From NCBI GenBank assembly GCA_030447045.1, contig JAUJMB010000024.1, positions 1 through 15,016 of the forward strand: 15,016 nucleotides of DNA, in the 5' to 3' direction. Positions 1 to 7,677 of the stretch are shown here, piece by piece. The number at the start of each line of letters is the position of its first letter. The first letter of the stretch is position 1. The notes under the pieces are model-generated. The model saw only the letters and a program-made list of their open reading frames with translations. It was not told the origin of the DNA and ran no database searches. Position numbers and translations under genes: made by a program. Source of the DNA: Rubrobacteraceae bacterium (GTDB lineage Bacteria > Actinomycetota > Rubrobacteria > Rubrobacterales > Rubrobacteraceae).

Positions 1-1866
1 AAGGTGGCGACGGATTTCGTCGACGCGCTCAACGACAGCGGGCTCGACGTCGCGGTGCAGGAGGACGGCAAGGCCGTGGTCGCTGGCGTCGTCTTCCGTT
101 GGGGCTCCGGCCTCGACTTCGCCGTAACCCGGTTCAACGCCGACGGCACCCCCGACACCTCCTTCGACTCCGACGGACAGGTGGTGACGCCCGTGGGCGC
201 CGGCGGCAGCGGGGACGAGGCCTACGGCGTCGCCGTCCGTCCCGACGGCAAGATCGTGGCGGCCGGGTTCACCAGCAGCTCCGGGGCCAACCCCGACTTT
301 GCGGCGGTGCGCTACAACCCCGACGGGAGCCTCGACACGGGCTTCGGGGCGGGGGGTAAGGTGGTCACCCCCGTCACCGGCGCCGCCCCCGACTACGCCG
401 TGGACGTGGCCGTCCGGGGAACGAAGACCGTCCTCGTCGGCAGGACGGCCAAGCCCTCGCACAACGACTTCGCCGCGGTTCGCCTCAACGACGACGGCTC
501 CCTCGATACCTCCTTCGACGGGGACGGCATCGCGACGATGGACTTCTCCTCCGGTTCCGACGACTACGGCGAGGACGTCGCGGTCGAGCCCGGCGGCAAG
601 CTCGTGATCGCCGGCCTTACGGGTACCGCCGGCAACCCGACCACCAACGACTTCGCCCTCGCCCGCCTCAACGCCGACGGCACCCCGGACACCTCCTTCG
701 GTTCGGGCGGCAAGGTGACCACCCATTTCGGCTCTGGGCTCGACGCCGCCTACGCCGTCGTCGCCGGTGAGGACGGCAAGATCGTCGCCGGCGGCAAGGC
801 CACGAACGGGGCTAGGGAGGACTACGCGCTGGCCCGCTACAACCCCAACGGCTCCCTGGACGACAGCTTCGACTTTGACGGCAAGGTCGTGACGGACTTC
901 GGCGGCGCGGGCGGCTGGCTGTGGGACCTCGCCATGCAGGACGACGGCAGGGTCGTCGCGGCCGGGACCTCCGCCGCCGCGGGCACCGGCGCCAACATGG
1001 CGCTGGCCCGCTACAACCCCGACGGCAGCCTCAACACCTCCTTCGGCCACGACGGCAAGGTCATGACGGACTTTTTCGGCATCAGCGACGAGGCCCGCAG
1101 CGTCGCCATCGGCGACGACGGCAGGATAGTGGCCGCCGGCATCGCCAACGGCTCGGAGTCGGGCAAGAACTTCGCGACGGCCCGATACTTCGGCGGCAGC
1201 GACGCCACGCCCCCGAAGGTCGGCGCGCCCAAGCACGGCCTCGCCCCCGGAGCCGCCCTCGGCGCCTCCGACGTGCCCGTGCGGGTCTCCTGGTCGGCCA
1301 GCGACGTAGACGGCGAAGTCACGAGTTACCAGCTCCAGCAGAGCACCGACGGGGGCCCATACGAGGACGTCGACCTCGCCGGCGCCACGACGACCACGAC
1401 GCTCGGGCTCGAGCCCGACGACCACCGGTTCAGGGTGCGCGCCACCGACGACAACGGCAACCGCAGCGTCTGGAGGTACGGCCCGCGCTTCACGCTCGAG
1501 ACCCTCCAGGAGAGCGACTCCTCGGTCTCCTACGCGAGAACCTGGAAAACCCAGACCCTCGCTGGCGCCTCCGGCGGTGGGGTGAGGTACGCCACCACGA
1601 GGGGCGCCAAGGCGACCCTCTCCTTTACGGGCGGCGAGGTGGCGTGGGTCGCGCCGAAGAGCAAGACCCGCGGCAAGGCCGCCGTCTACCTCGACGGCGC
1701 GAAGGTCGCGACGGTCGACCTCTTCTCCGCCGGGACCCTCGCGCGCCAGGTCGTCTTCAGCAAGGGCAACCTCGACCCGGCAACGCCGCACACGCTGGAG
1801 GTCAGGAACCTCGGCACCGCGGGACGTTCTCGGGTGGACGTGGACGCCTTCGTGGTACTGCGCTGA
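1..1866 (+). CDS. Delta-60 repeat protein with FN3-like and C-terminal beta domain (5' end missing)
   Basis: The reading frame is open from the first base, and its first residues (KVATDF) match the interior of a repeat unit, so the GTG at position 4 is not the real start and the N-terminus, with any signal peptide, lies outside the window. About seven imperfect units of 50-60 residues follow, each with an F-A-x-x-R-[YFL]-N-x-[DN]-G-[ST]-[LP]-[DN] core, an SFxxDGKV turn and a DG[KR]xVxAG strand. This is the delta-60 (beta-propeller-like) repeat pattern. The third unit lacks the usual DG (VRGTKTVLVG). Repeats end near residue 395 (counted from position 4). An FN3-like segment follows (about 400-497), with DVDGEVTSYQLQ and RVRATDDNGN. 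A final domain (about 500-620) carries VAWVAPKS, AAVYLDGAKVATVDL and HTLEVRN and ends VDVDAFVVLR, resembling beta-sandwich domains at the ends of actinobacterial extracellular proteins. Function is unknown; a cell-surface or secreted role is inference. Confidence 0.85.
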   Translation, partial: KVATDFVDALNDSGLDVAVQEDGKAVVAGVVFRWGSGLDFAVTRFNADGTPDTSFDSDGQVVTPVGAGGSGDEAYGVAVRPDGKIVAAGFTSSSGANPDFAAVRYNPDGSLDTGFGAGGKVVTPVTGAAPDYAVDVAVRGTKTVLVGRTAKPSHNDFAAVRLNDDGSLDTSFDGDGIATMDFSSGSDDYGEDVAVEPGGKLVIAGLTGTAGNPTTNDFALARLNADGTPDTSFGSGGKVTTHFGSGLDAAYAVVAGEDGKIVAGGKATNGAREDYALARYNPNGSLDDSFDFDGKVVTDFGGAGGWLWDLAMQDDGRVVAAGTSAAAGTGANMALARYNPDGSLNTSFGHDGKVMTDFFGISDEARSVAIGDDGRIVAAGIANGSESGKNFATARYFGGSDATPPKVGAPKHGLAPGAALGASDVPVRVSWSASDVDGEVTSYQLQQSTDGGPYEDVDLAGATTTTTLGLEPDDHRFRVRATDDNGNRSVWRYGPRFTLETLQESDSSVSYARTWKTQTLAGASGGGVRYATTRGAKATLSFTGGEVAWVAPKSKTRGKAAVYLDGAKVATVDLFSAGTLARQVVFSKGNLDPATPHTLEVRNLGTAGRSRVDVDAFVVLR

Positions 1867-1868
1867 CC

Positions 1869-2510
1869 CTAGGAGCCGGGGACCAGGACGTACAGGCCGA
1901 TGGCGACGAAGTGGCACACGCTGCCGAGGAGCACGAAGACGTGCCAGAGGGCGTGGGCGTACGGGGTCTTGCGGTGGTAGAAGAAGGTTCCGGCCGTGTA
2001 GGCGATGCCGCCGGCCAGCAGCCACAGGAGTGCTGAGCCCGAGAGGGAGCGGATGAGGGGCCCAAGGGCGACGACGCCGAGCCAGCCCATCGCCACGTAG
2101 GCCGCCGTTGAGACCACGGCGAAGCGGCCCGTGGCGAAGACCTTGAAGACGATGCCGGCGGCGGCCATCGCCCAGACGACCGCGAAGAGGGCCCACCCCA
2201 GCCGGCCGCCGAGGCCGACGAGGACGAAGGGCGTGTAGGTGCCCGCGATCAGGAGGTATATCGCGCAGTGGTCGAGCACCCGCAGCACGCGCTTTACCCC
2301 CGGCCTCCGGAAAGCATGGTACAGCGTGGACGCCGCGTAGAGCGCCACCAGCGTCGCCCCGTAAAGGCCGGCGCTCGCGACGTGCAGCCCCTCCCCCCGG
2401 GACACGCCCAGGTAGACCAGCACCACCACGCCGACGACGCTCGCCACCAGCCCGGCGGCGTGGGTCGCGACGTTGGCCGCCTCCTCCCTTACCGTGTAGC
2501 GCGCCGCCAA
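1869..2510 (-). CDS. Hemolysin III / PAQR-family membrane protein
   Basis: This 213-residue protein is almost entirely hydrophobic, with about seven membrane segments, the usual size and topology for bacterial hemolysin III (YqfA/TrhA-like) proteins of the PAQR superfamily. Family landmarks are visible: EEAANVATH near the N-terminus (E9/E10, H17), STLYHAF (61-67), DHCAIYLLIAGTYTPF (80-95) and HALWHVFVLLGSVCH (186-200). H65, H186 and H190 fit the metal-binding histidines of PAQR proteins. The name is historical and does not establish haemolysis; related proteins have been linked to membrane lipid homeostasis. The start is a TTG seven bases after the stop of the upstream metallo-hydrolase gene, with only a weak GGGAT-type ribosome site, so translation is probably coupled to that gene. 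Its 3' end lies 2 nt from the convergent delta-60 gene, leaving no room for a separate terminator. Confidence 0.88.
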   Translation of the reverse strand: MAARYTVREEAANVATHAAGLVASVVGVVVLVYLGVSRGEGLHVASAGLYGATLVALYAASTLYHAFRRPGVKRVLRVLDHCAIYLLIAGTYTPFVLVGLGGRLGWALFAVVWAMAAAGIVFKVFATGRFAVVSTAAYVAMGWLGVVALGPLIRSLSGSALLWLLAGGIAYTAGTFFYHRKTPYAHALWHVFVLLGSVCHFVAIGLYVLVPGS

Positions 2511-2517
2511 GAGATCC

Positions 2518-3516
2518 CTACGCGGCCTCGAAGGTTACCGGCGCCCCCGCCAGAACCCGCGCCCGGCCTCCGTGGACGAGGTCGTCCAGGTGGGCCAGCG
2601 TCTCGGCGAGGGCGAACGATCGCTGGTGCACGGTGAGCGCGCCGCGGAAGAGGCGCAGGGAGACGTCGTAGGCGCTGGCGGGCGTCTCTATCGCCGCGCG
2701 CATCGCGTCCAGTCGCTCGGCGTGGTGCTCCGTGAGCTCCGAGATCCTGCCATCGAGGTCGCCGAAGACGGGGCCGTGGCCCGGCAGCACGAGGTCGGCT
2801 TCGAGGCCGCGCATGGACGCCAGCGATTCCAGGTAGCGGGCGAGCGGGTGGGGCTCCGTCTCTGGCCAGATCCCGACGTTCGGCGTGATGCCGAGCATGA
2901 GGTGGTCCGCGGCGTAGAGGATGCGGCGCCCCTCGTCGTGAAGCACCAGCTGGTGGTCGGCATGGCCGGGGGCGTGGACGACCCGCGCCGACCCGTCTCC
3001 CATCGGCACCTTCTCCCCGGGGCGCAGCGGCAGGATCTCCTCTGGCAACCGCAGCCCGCCCCTCATCGCCCCGGCCGCGTTCTCCGCCATATCCCGCGGC
3101 ATCCCGTGGCGGACGAGCAGCCCCACGAAAGGCCCCGAATCAGGCGAGTCCCAGAGCCTGCGGGCGAACGGTATCTCCGCCCCCATCATGCAGACCGGCG
3201 CCGCCGAGACCTCCTGCAGCCAGCGCGCCGCCCCGACGTGGTCGGGATGGAAGTGCGTTACCACGACCCGCGCGACGTCCCGCAAGAGGTCGCAGCCGGC
3301 CGCGCGAGACCCGGCCTCCCACGCCCCGCGGGCCGGCGGGTAGTCGTACCCGGCGTCGACCAGGGTCCACCCGTCGTCGGCCTCTACCAGATAGACCGAG
3401 ACGAACCCGAGCGGGAAGGGCACGGGCAGCTTGATCTGCCACACCCCCTCCACCACCTCGGCCGCCTCCCCCACCCCCTGCAGAGCCAACCCGGCAGGCG
3501 CCACGCCTTCAGCCAA
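2518..3516 (-). CDS. Metallo-beta-lactamase-fold hydrolase
   Basis: The 332-residue protein has the full metal-site set of the MBL superfamily: THFHPDH at 87-93 (H88, H90, D92, H93), GH at 184-185, AADH at 202-205 (bridging D204) and PGHGP at 246-249 (H247). A C-terminal helical region follows, as in LACTB2/GloB-like hydrolases. This predicts a binuclear zinc (or iron) hydrolase, probably acting on a thioester, ester or phosphoester; the substrate cannot be read from sequence. Being downstream of fadN-fadA makes an acyl-thioester substrate attractive, but that is inference. The chosen start is TTG at 3516, five bases after a GGGAGG ribosome site. That site lies in one arm of a hairpin (3521-3551). 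A GTG about 15 codons inside is an alternative start. It is followed after 7 nt by the hemolysin III gene. Confidence 0.88.
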   Translation of the reverse strand: MAEGVAPAGLALQGVGEAAEVVEGVWQIKLPVPFPLGFVSVYLVEADDGWTLVDAGYDYPPARGAWEAGSRAAGCDLLRDVARVVVTHFHPDHVGAARWLQEVSAAPVCMMGAEIPFARRLWDSPDSGPFVGLLVRHGMPRDMAENAAGAMRGGLRLPEEILPLRPGEKVPMGDGSARVVHAPGHADHQLVLHDEGRRILYAADHLMLGITPNVGIWPETEPHPLARYLESLASMRGLEADLVLPGHGPVFGDLDGRISELTEHHAERLDAMRAAIETPASAYDVSLRLFRGALTVHQRSFALAETLAHLDDLVHGGRARVLAGAPVTFEAA

Positions 3517-3520
3517 GCGA

Positions 3521-3551
3521 GCCTCCCAGACCCGGCCGCGACCCGGGAGGC
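3521..3551 (-). promoter_or_regulatory. Hairpin enclosing the ribosome binding site of the MBL gene
   Basis: On the minus strand GCCTCCC (3551-3545) is perfectly complementary to GGGAGGC (3527-3521). Including G-U pairs the stem extends to about 12 pairs around a 7-nt loop (3533-3539). The 3' arm contains the GGGAGG that would serve as ribosome binding site for the TTG at 3516, so the folded RNA would hide it. The complementarity is seen directly; a regulatory role is inference. Confidence 0.5.
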
Positions 3552-3556
3552 CTACA

Positions 3557-3584
3557 CCTGAAACCTGATGCCCGAAACCCGATG
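3557..3584 (-). repeat. Four tandem heptamers between fadA and the MBL gene
   Basis: Plus strand reads CCTGAAA, CCTGATG, CCCGAAA, CCCGATG without interruption, consensus CCYGAWR. Units 1-2 and 3-4 form two 14-nt copies differing at two positions, both T/C. The array ends one base from the fadA stop codon. It resembles in style the short tandemly repeated heptanucleotides known from cyanobacterial genomes, but no relationship is claimed. Confidence 0.7.
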
Positions 3585-3585
3585 C

Positions 3586-4764
3586 CTAGCCCTGCAGGTT
3601 CTCGAAGATGCCGGCCGCACCCATCCCGCCGCCGATGCACATGGTCACCAGCCCGTAGCGGGAGCCGCGGCGCTTCATCTCGTTCATGATCTGGACGGTG
3701 AGCTTCGTGCCGGTGGCGCCCATCGGGTGGCCGAGGGCAATGGCCCCCCCGTTGACGTTCATCTTGTCCGTATCGAGGCCGATCTCCCTGACCACGGCGA
3801 GCACCTGCGCGGCGAAGGCCTCGTTGAACTCGATGAGGTCGATGTCCTCCAGCGAGAGCCCGGCCTGCTCCAGCACCTTCGGGATGGCGACGCTCGGCCC
3901 GATCCCCATCACCTCGGGCCTCACCCCACCGACGGCGAACCCGACGAACCGCGCCAGCGGCGTGAGGCCCCGCCGTTCGGCCTCCCCCCGCTCCATGACC
4001 ACGACCGCCGCGGCCCCGTCGCTCCGCTGCGAGGCGTTCCCGGCCGTCACGGTGCCGCCCTGCTGGAAGGCGGGCTTCAGCTTCGCGAGCTGCTCGGCGG
4101 AGGTGTCCCGCGGCCCCTCGTCGCGCCCGAAGGTCGTCTCGAAGTGCTGCGGGTTGCCCTCGTCGTCCACGAAGTCGTAGGCGACGTCCAGCGGCACGAT
4201 CTCGTCGTCGAACCGGCCCGACTCGACGGCCTCCCTCGCCCGCGTGTGGCTCTGCAGGGCGAACTCGTCCTGGTCCTCGCGGCTGACGCCGAACTCCCTG
4301 GCTACCTGCTCGGCGGTGAAGCCCATCCCCATGTACACGGCCGGGTTCGTCTCCACGAGCCCGGGATCGGGCGCGAAGTTCGGCATCTGGAGCGTCGAGG
4401 ACATGTGCTCCGTCCCGCCCGCGACGATGGTCGTGGCGTGGCCGACCATGATCCTCTCGGCCGCCATAGCGATCGTCTGGAGCCCAGACGAGCAGAACCT
4501 GTTCACTGTCTGGGCCGGCACCGTGTCCGGCATCCCCGCCCGCACCGAGGAGAGACGCGCCATGTTATACCCCTGCGTCCCCTCCGGCATCGCGCACCCC
4601 ATAATGACGTCCTCGACCTCAGAAGGGTCGAGCCCCTCGGCCCGCCCCACGGCCTCCCGAATAGCTGAGGCCCCGAGGTCCACCGGATGCACCCCGCGCA
4701 GCGTTCCCCGCGGCGCCCTCCCAACAGCGGTCCTCGCCCCGGATACGATCACAGCTTCGTTCAT
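3586..4764 (-). CDS. fadA: Acetyl-CoA acyltransferase (3-ketoacyl-CoA thiolase)
   Basis: The 392-residue protein is a full-length degradative-type thiolase, catalysing CoA-dependent cleavage of 3-ketoacyl-CoA to acetyl-CoA and a shortened acyl-CoA, the last step of beta-oxidation. The nucleophilic cysteine is C91 in NRFCSSGLQ, the NEAFA motif is at 314-318, the catalytic histidine is H346 in GGAIALGHPMGATG, and the second catalytic cysteine is C376 in CIGGGMGAAGIF. The start MNEAVIVSGARTAVGR is canonical for the family. The ATG at 4764 has an AGGGAG ribosome site about seven bases upstream. It lies 84 nt downstream of fadN on the same strand, an order matching Bacillus fadN-fadA. A biosynthetic acetoacetyl-CoA thiolase role is possible, but the fadN partner favours degradation. 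The gap on each side carries short-period repeats. Confidence 0.93.
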   Translation of the reverse strand: MNEAVIVSGARTAVGRAPRGTLRGVHPVDLGASAIREAVGRAEGLDPSEVEDVIMGCAMPEGTQGYNMARLSSVRAGMPDTVPAQTVNRFCSSGLQTIAMAAERIMVGHATTIVAGGTEHMSSTLQMPNFAPDPGLVETNPAVYMGMGFTAEQVAREFGVSREDQDEFALQSHTRAREAVESGRFDDEIVPLDVAYDFVDDEGNPQHFETTFGRDEGPRDTSAEQLAKLKPAFQQGGTVTAGNASQRSDGAAAVVVMERGEAERRGLTPLARFVGFAVGGVRPEVMGIGPSVAIPKVLEQAGLSLEDIDLIEFNEAFAAQVLAVVREIGLDTDKMNVNGGAIALGHPMGATGTKLTVQIMNEMKRRGSRYGLVTMCIGGGMGAAGIFENLQG

Positions 4765-4786
4765 AGTCGCTCCCTTTGGTCGCTCC

Positions 4787-4850
4787 AGCTTGTCAGCCGG
4801 TCGGCATTTCAGCTTTTTCTTTTGCTGACAGGCTGAAGTGCTGACAAGCT
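4787..4850 (-). repeat. Octamer-periodic inverted repeat between fadN and fadA
   Basis: AGCTTGTCAGC (4787-4797) is an exact inverted match to GCTGACAAGCT (4840-4850). Inside it ATTTCAGC (4806-4813) pairs with GCTGAAGT (4832-4839) with one G-U, leaving an 18-nt loop that includes a pyrimidine run. The right arm is itself periodic: GCTGACAG, GCTGAAGT, GCTGACAA, GCT. The structure covers most of the fadN-fadA gap and overlaps the fadN TAG stop (4849-4851). It could stabilise or process the mRNA, attenuate transcription into fadA, or be a dispersed repeat; the sequence alone does not decide. Confidence 0.7.
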
Positions 4851-7224
4851 AGTTCCTCACCGGCTTTCCGGTCTTGAGCATCCCCTCGATCCTCTCGAGG
4901 GTCTTCTCGTTCTGCAGCAGCTCCAAAAACGCCTCTCTCTCCAGGCCGAGCAGGTACTCCTCGCTCACCCACTGGGGGAGCGTGAGGTCTCCGCCTGTCA
5001 GGATCTTCGCGGTGTGGCCGGCTATGACGCCGTCGTACTCGCTGGCGTAGCGGCCCCACTGCAGGGTCCTGATGCCCATGACGAGGGCGGAGCGGGCGGA
5101 GGCGCCGGAGGCGTAGACGTTGCCGTCACGCTCGGGCGGCGCGTAGCCGTCGGCGAGGTCGAGGACCTCGCGTTTGGCGGCGGAGATGAGGTGGTCGGCG
5201 TTCATCACTATCCGGTCGTCCTCGTCTAGGAAGCCCAAGCTTCGGGCCTCGACGGCGCTCGCGGAGACCTTCGCCATGGCTATGGTCTCGAAGGCCTTGT
5301 TCAGGAAGGGGAGGGCCGGGGTGTCCGGGGCCGAGGCCATGGGGCGGGAGACGAGGCGGCGGGCCATCTCCTTGGTGCCGCCGCCGGCCGGTATCAGGCC
5401 GACGCCGGCCTCGACGAGGCCCATGTAGGTCTCGCCGGCGGCGACTATGCGGTCGGCGTGGAGGCAGATCTCGAGCCCCCCGCCGAGCGTCTGCCCGCGC
5501 GGCGCCGCGACGACGGGCTTCGGCGCGAACCGGAAGCCCATGAGCAGCTTCTGCAGCGCGTCGACGCTCTCGCCGATCTCGTCCAGCTTCCCGCCCTGAA
5601 CCGCCTGCGCCACCTCCGCAAGGTTCGCCCCCACGCAGAAGTTGCGCCCCTCGCTGCCGATGACGAGGCCGACCACGTCGTCGCGCTCCAATGCTTCGAG
5701 CGCCCTGTAGCCCATCTCGGTCACGCCCGCGTCTATGGAGTTGCCCTTGGAGTGGAACTCCAAACAGAGCACCCCGTCGCCGAGGTCGAGCAGGCTCGCC
5801 GAGTCGTTTCGCTCCAGCTCCTTGCCCTCTTCGCGCAGCCCATCGAGGGAGATGTACATCGGGTCCTCGCGCACGGGTTCGTACTGCTTGCTCACGGGGC
5901 TGAATTGCACCTCGCGCCCGTCCTCCGTCTTGTAGAAGCTCTCGTTGCCCCCTTCGAGCATCTCCTTTACCCAGGGTCCGACCCCTATGCCCAGAGACCC
6001 CATCCTCTCGACGGTATCGTGCACGCCGAGGAGGTCCCAGGTGCGGAAGGGGCCGGTCTCGTGGGCGAAGCCCCACTCCATCGCGTGGTCTGCGTCTTCG
6101 AGGGTGTCGGAGATCTCTGGCAGCCGCCGCGATGCGTAGGCCATGTAAGGGAGGAGGGTGTCCCTGATGTACCTCGCGTGACGGTCCTCTTCGGCCCTAT
6201 CGACGAGGAAGCGCAGCCTGGCCCCGAGGTCGCCCTGCTTCTGCGCCTCGGCGACGATGGGCACGTCGGGGTCTTCGGCGGGGCGGTGCTCGAAGGTTTC
6301 GAGGTCGAGCACGTCGAAGACGGTCTTGCCGTCGCGCTTGTCGCGCTTGTAGAAGCCGGCGCCGGTCTTGTTGCCGAGGAGGTTCTTCTCCTGCATCTCC
6401 TTGAGCTTGGGGTGGGGCTTGAGGTCCTCGCGCGACTCGTCCTCCGGGACGGCCTCGTAGAGGTTCTCGGCGACGCCGACGGCGATGTCGAGGCCGACGG
6501 TGTCGTTGAGGCGGAAGGTCGCGGTCTTGGGGTGCCCGATAAGGGGCCCCGTGATCGCGTCGACCTCCTCTATGGAGTAGCCGTTCTCGAAGGCGTAGGT
6601 GACGGCCTGCATCCCGGCGAAGGAGCCGAGGCGGTTCCCTATAAAGTTCGGGGTGTCCTTGGCGATCACACCGCCCTTGCCGAGCACCCGCTCGCCGAAG
6701 TTCCTTACCTTCTCGACGATCTCCTCGTCGGTCTCCCCTGTCGGGATGATCTCCAGCAGCTTCAGGTAGCGTGGCGGGTTGAAGAAGTGCGTCCCGAGAA
6801 AACGCCGCCTGAACGACCCCGAGCGGCCCTCCGCTATCTGGTGCAGCGGGATGCCGCTCGTGTTCGACGAGATGATGGCGTCCTCTTTCGCGAGCGCCTC
6901 GACCCTCTCGGCGAGCTCCCTTTTGGGTTCCAACTTCTCCAAAATGGCCTCGAGCACCCAATCGGCCTCGGCGACGCGTTCGAGGTCGTCGTCGAAGTTG
7001 CCGGTGCGGATGCGCTTGGCTACCTCTTTGGCCATGAGCGCCGGCGGGCGGGCCTTGACCATCCTGTCGTAGCCGCCCCTCACGACGGCGTTCTTGTCTT
7101 CACCGTCTTTGGGGGCTATGTCGAGCAGGTCCACCTGAAGCCCGGCGTTGGCGCAGTGGGCGGCGATGGCGGCGCCCATGGTGCCGGCGCCGAGCACGGC
7201 CACCCTCCTGATGCTATGCGACAT
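4849..7224 (-). CDS. fadN: FadN-type 3-hydroxyacyl-CoA dehydrogenase / enoyl-CoA hydratase
   Basis: This 791-residue two-domain enzyme covers the hydratase and dehydrogenase steps of beta-oxidation. The dehydrogenase half comes first: NAD-binding VAVLGAGTMGAA (G12, G14, G17), SSNTSGIPL (119-127), GTHFFNP with catalytic H146 (144-150) and KDTPNFIGNRLG (189-200). A linker with a second dehydrogenase-type helical region leads to a crotonase-fold domain from about 480, with GRNFCVGANL (526-535), LGGGLE with E585 and GLVEAGVGLIPAGGG with E605. These two glutamates fit the general acid/base pair of enoyl-CoA hydratases. This domain order and length match Bacillus subtilis FadN (about 789 residues) and are the reverse of E. 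coli FadB. The ATG at 7224 lies 11 nt after the padR stop, behind a GGGGGAG ribosome site, so the two genes are very probably co-transcribed. The stop codon lies within the intercistronic inverted repeat. Confidence 0.93.
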   Translation of the reverse strand: MSHSIRRVAVLGAGTMGAAIAAHCANAGLQVDLLDIAPKDGEDKNAVVRGGYDRMVKARPPALMAKEVAKRIRTGNFDDDLERVAEADWVLEAILEKLEPKRELAERVEALAKEDAIISSNTSGIPLHQIAEGRSGSFRRRFLGTHFFNPPRYLKLLEIIPTGETDEEIVEKVRNFGERVLGKGGVIAKDTPNFIGNRLGSFAGMQAVTYAFENGYSIEEVDAITGPLIGHPKTATFRLNDTVGLDIAVGVAENLYEAVPEDESREDLKPHPKLKEMQEKNLLGNKTGAGFYKRDKRDGKTVFDVLDLETFEHRPAEDPDVPIVAEAQKQGDLGARLRFLVDRAEEDRHARYIRDTLLPYMAYASRRLPEISDTLEDADHAMEWGFAHETGPFRTWDLLGVHDTVERMGSLGIGVGPWVKEMLEGGNESFYKTEDGREVQFSPVSKQYEPVREDPMYISLDGLREEGKELERNDSASLLDLGDGVLCLEFHSKGNSIDAGVTEMGYRALEALERDDVVGLVIGSEGRNFCVGANLAEVAQAVQGGKLDEIGESVDALQKLLMGFRFAPKPVVAAPRGQTLGGGLEICLHADRIVAAGETYMGLVEAGVGLIPAGGGTKEMARRLVSRPMASAPDTPALPFLNKAFETIAMAKVSASAVEARSLGFLDEDDRIVMNADHLISAAKREVLDLADGYAPPERDGNVYASGASARSALVMGIRTLQWGRYASEYDGVIAGHTAKILTGGDLTLPQWVSEEYLLGLEREAFLELLQNEKTLERIEGMLKTGKPVRN

Positions 7225-7235
7225 CCGCTCCCCCT

Positions 7236-7640
7236 TTAACCGTAGATCTCCTCTCGCAGGGATTCTATAGCCCTCTTTACCCTGAGGAGGTGCTCCTCCA
7301 TGTTCGCCTTTATCTCGGCGTACTTCTCCTCGCCGCTCGGCGTGATCCTGTAGAAGCGCCGGCTCCGCGTGTCAGGCCGCTCCCACTCGCCCACCACGTA
7401 ACCCTTCTCCTCCAGACGCCTGAGAAGCGGATACACGGTGTTAGGCGATACGCTCATGACGCCGCCGGAGAGCTCCCTGATCTGGCCTATAAGGCTGTTG
7501 CCGTACTGCGGCTTCTCGCGCACCAGGTGCAGGATCAGGAGCGGAAACACCGTCCGCGACTTGACCTCGCCCAGAAAGACGTCGTGCGGCGTCGCCGATG
7601 GCCCAGCCCCCCCGACGCTCCTCTCCCCTGCCCGCTGCAT
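7236..7640 (-). CDS. PadR-family transcriptional regulator
   Basis: This 134-residue protein is a short PadR winged-helix regulator. Residues 31-82 contain the diagnostic pattern: VFPLLILHLVREKPQYGNSL with the YG pair at 46-47, then SPNTVYPLLRRLEEKGYV (65-82) for the recognition helix. A wing with RSRRFYRITPSGE and a C-terminal helix (about 103-130) for dimerisation follow. About 25 poorly ordered residues precede the domain; ATG 7640 is preceded by GGGAGGGG at suitable distance, supporting this start. It is the first gene of the padR-fadN-fadA unit and is divergent from an acyl-CoA dehydrogenase, with a near-palindrome (7662-7677) in the shared promoter region. The simplest model is a repressor of both units and of itself, relieved by an acyl-CoA or related ligand; this is inference. 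Known beta-oxidation regulators are more often TetR or GntR types. Confidence 0.92.
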   Translation of the reverse strand: MQRAGERSVGGAGPSATPHDVFLGEVKSRTVFPLLILHLVREKPQYGNSLIGQIRELSGGVMSVSPNTVYPLLRRLEEKGYVVGEWERPDTRSRRFYRITPSGEEKYAEIKANMEEHLLRVKRAIESLREEIYG

Positions 7641-7661
7641 CCCGACCCCTCCCGCGCGAAC

Positions 7662-7677
7662 TTGTCAATTTTGATAA
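7662..7677. promoter_or_regulatory. Palindromic operator candidate between padR and the acyl-CoA dehydrogenase gene
   Basis: TTGTCAA-TT-TTGATAA is a 7+2+7 inverted repeat with one mismatch. It stands out as an AT-rich island in a GC-rich region and overlaps the -35 box and spacer of the rightward promoter, a position suited to repression. Binding by the adjacent PadR protein is inferred from proximity and symmetry. Confidence 0.55.

Noticed and set aside
4..6. GTG at position 4 as the start of the delta-60 protein
   Set aside because: The frame is open to the window edge and the first residues fall in the middle of a repeat unit.
5458..7239. Long plus-strand open frame opposite fadN, with similar long antisense frames opposite fadA (3568-4668) and aceA (12726-14111)
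   Set aside because: High-GC genes produce long stop-free mirror frames. These show no family motifs and have skewed composition, whereas the minus-strand products have complete catalytic motifs.
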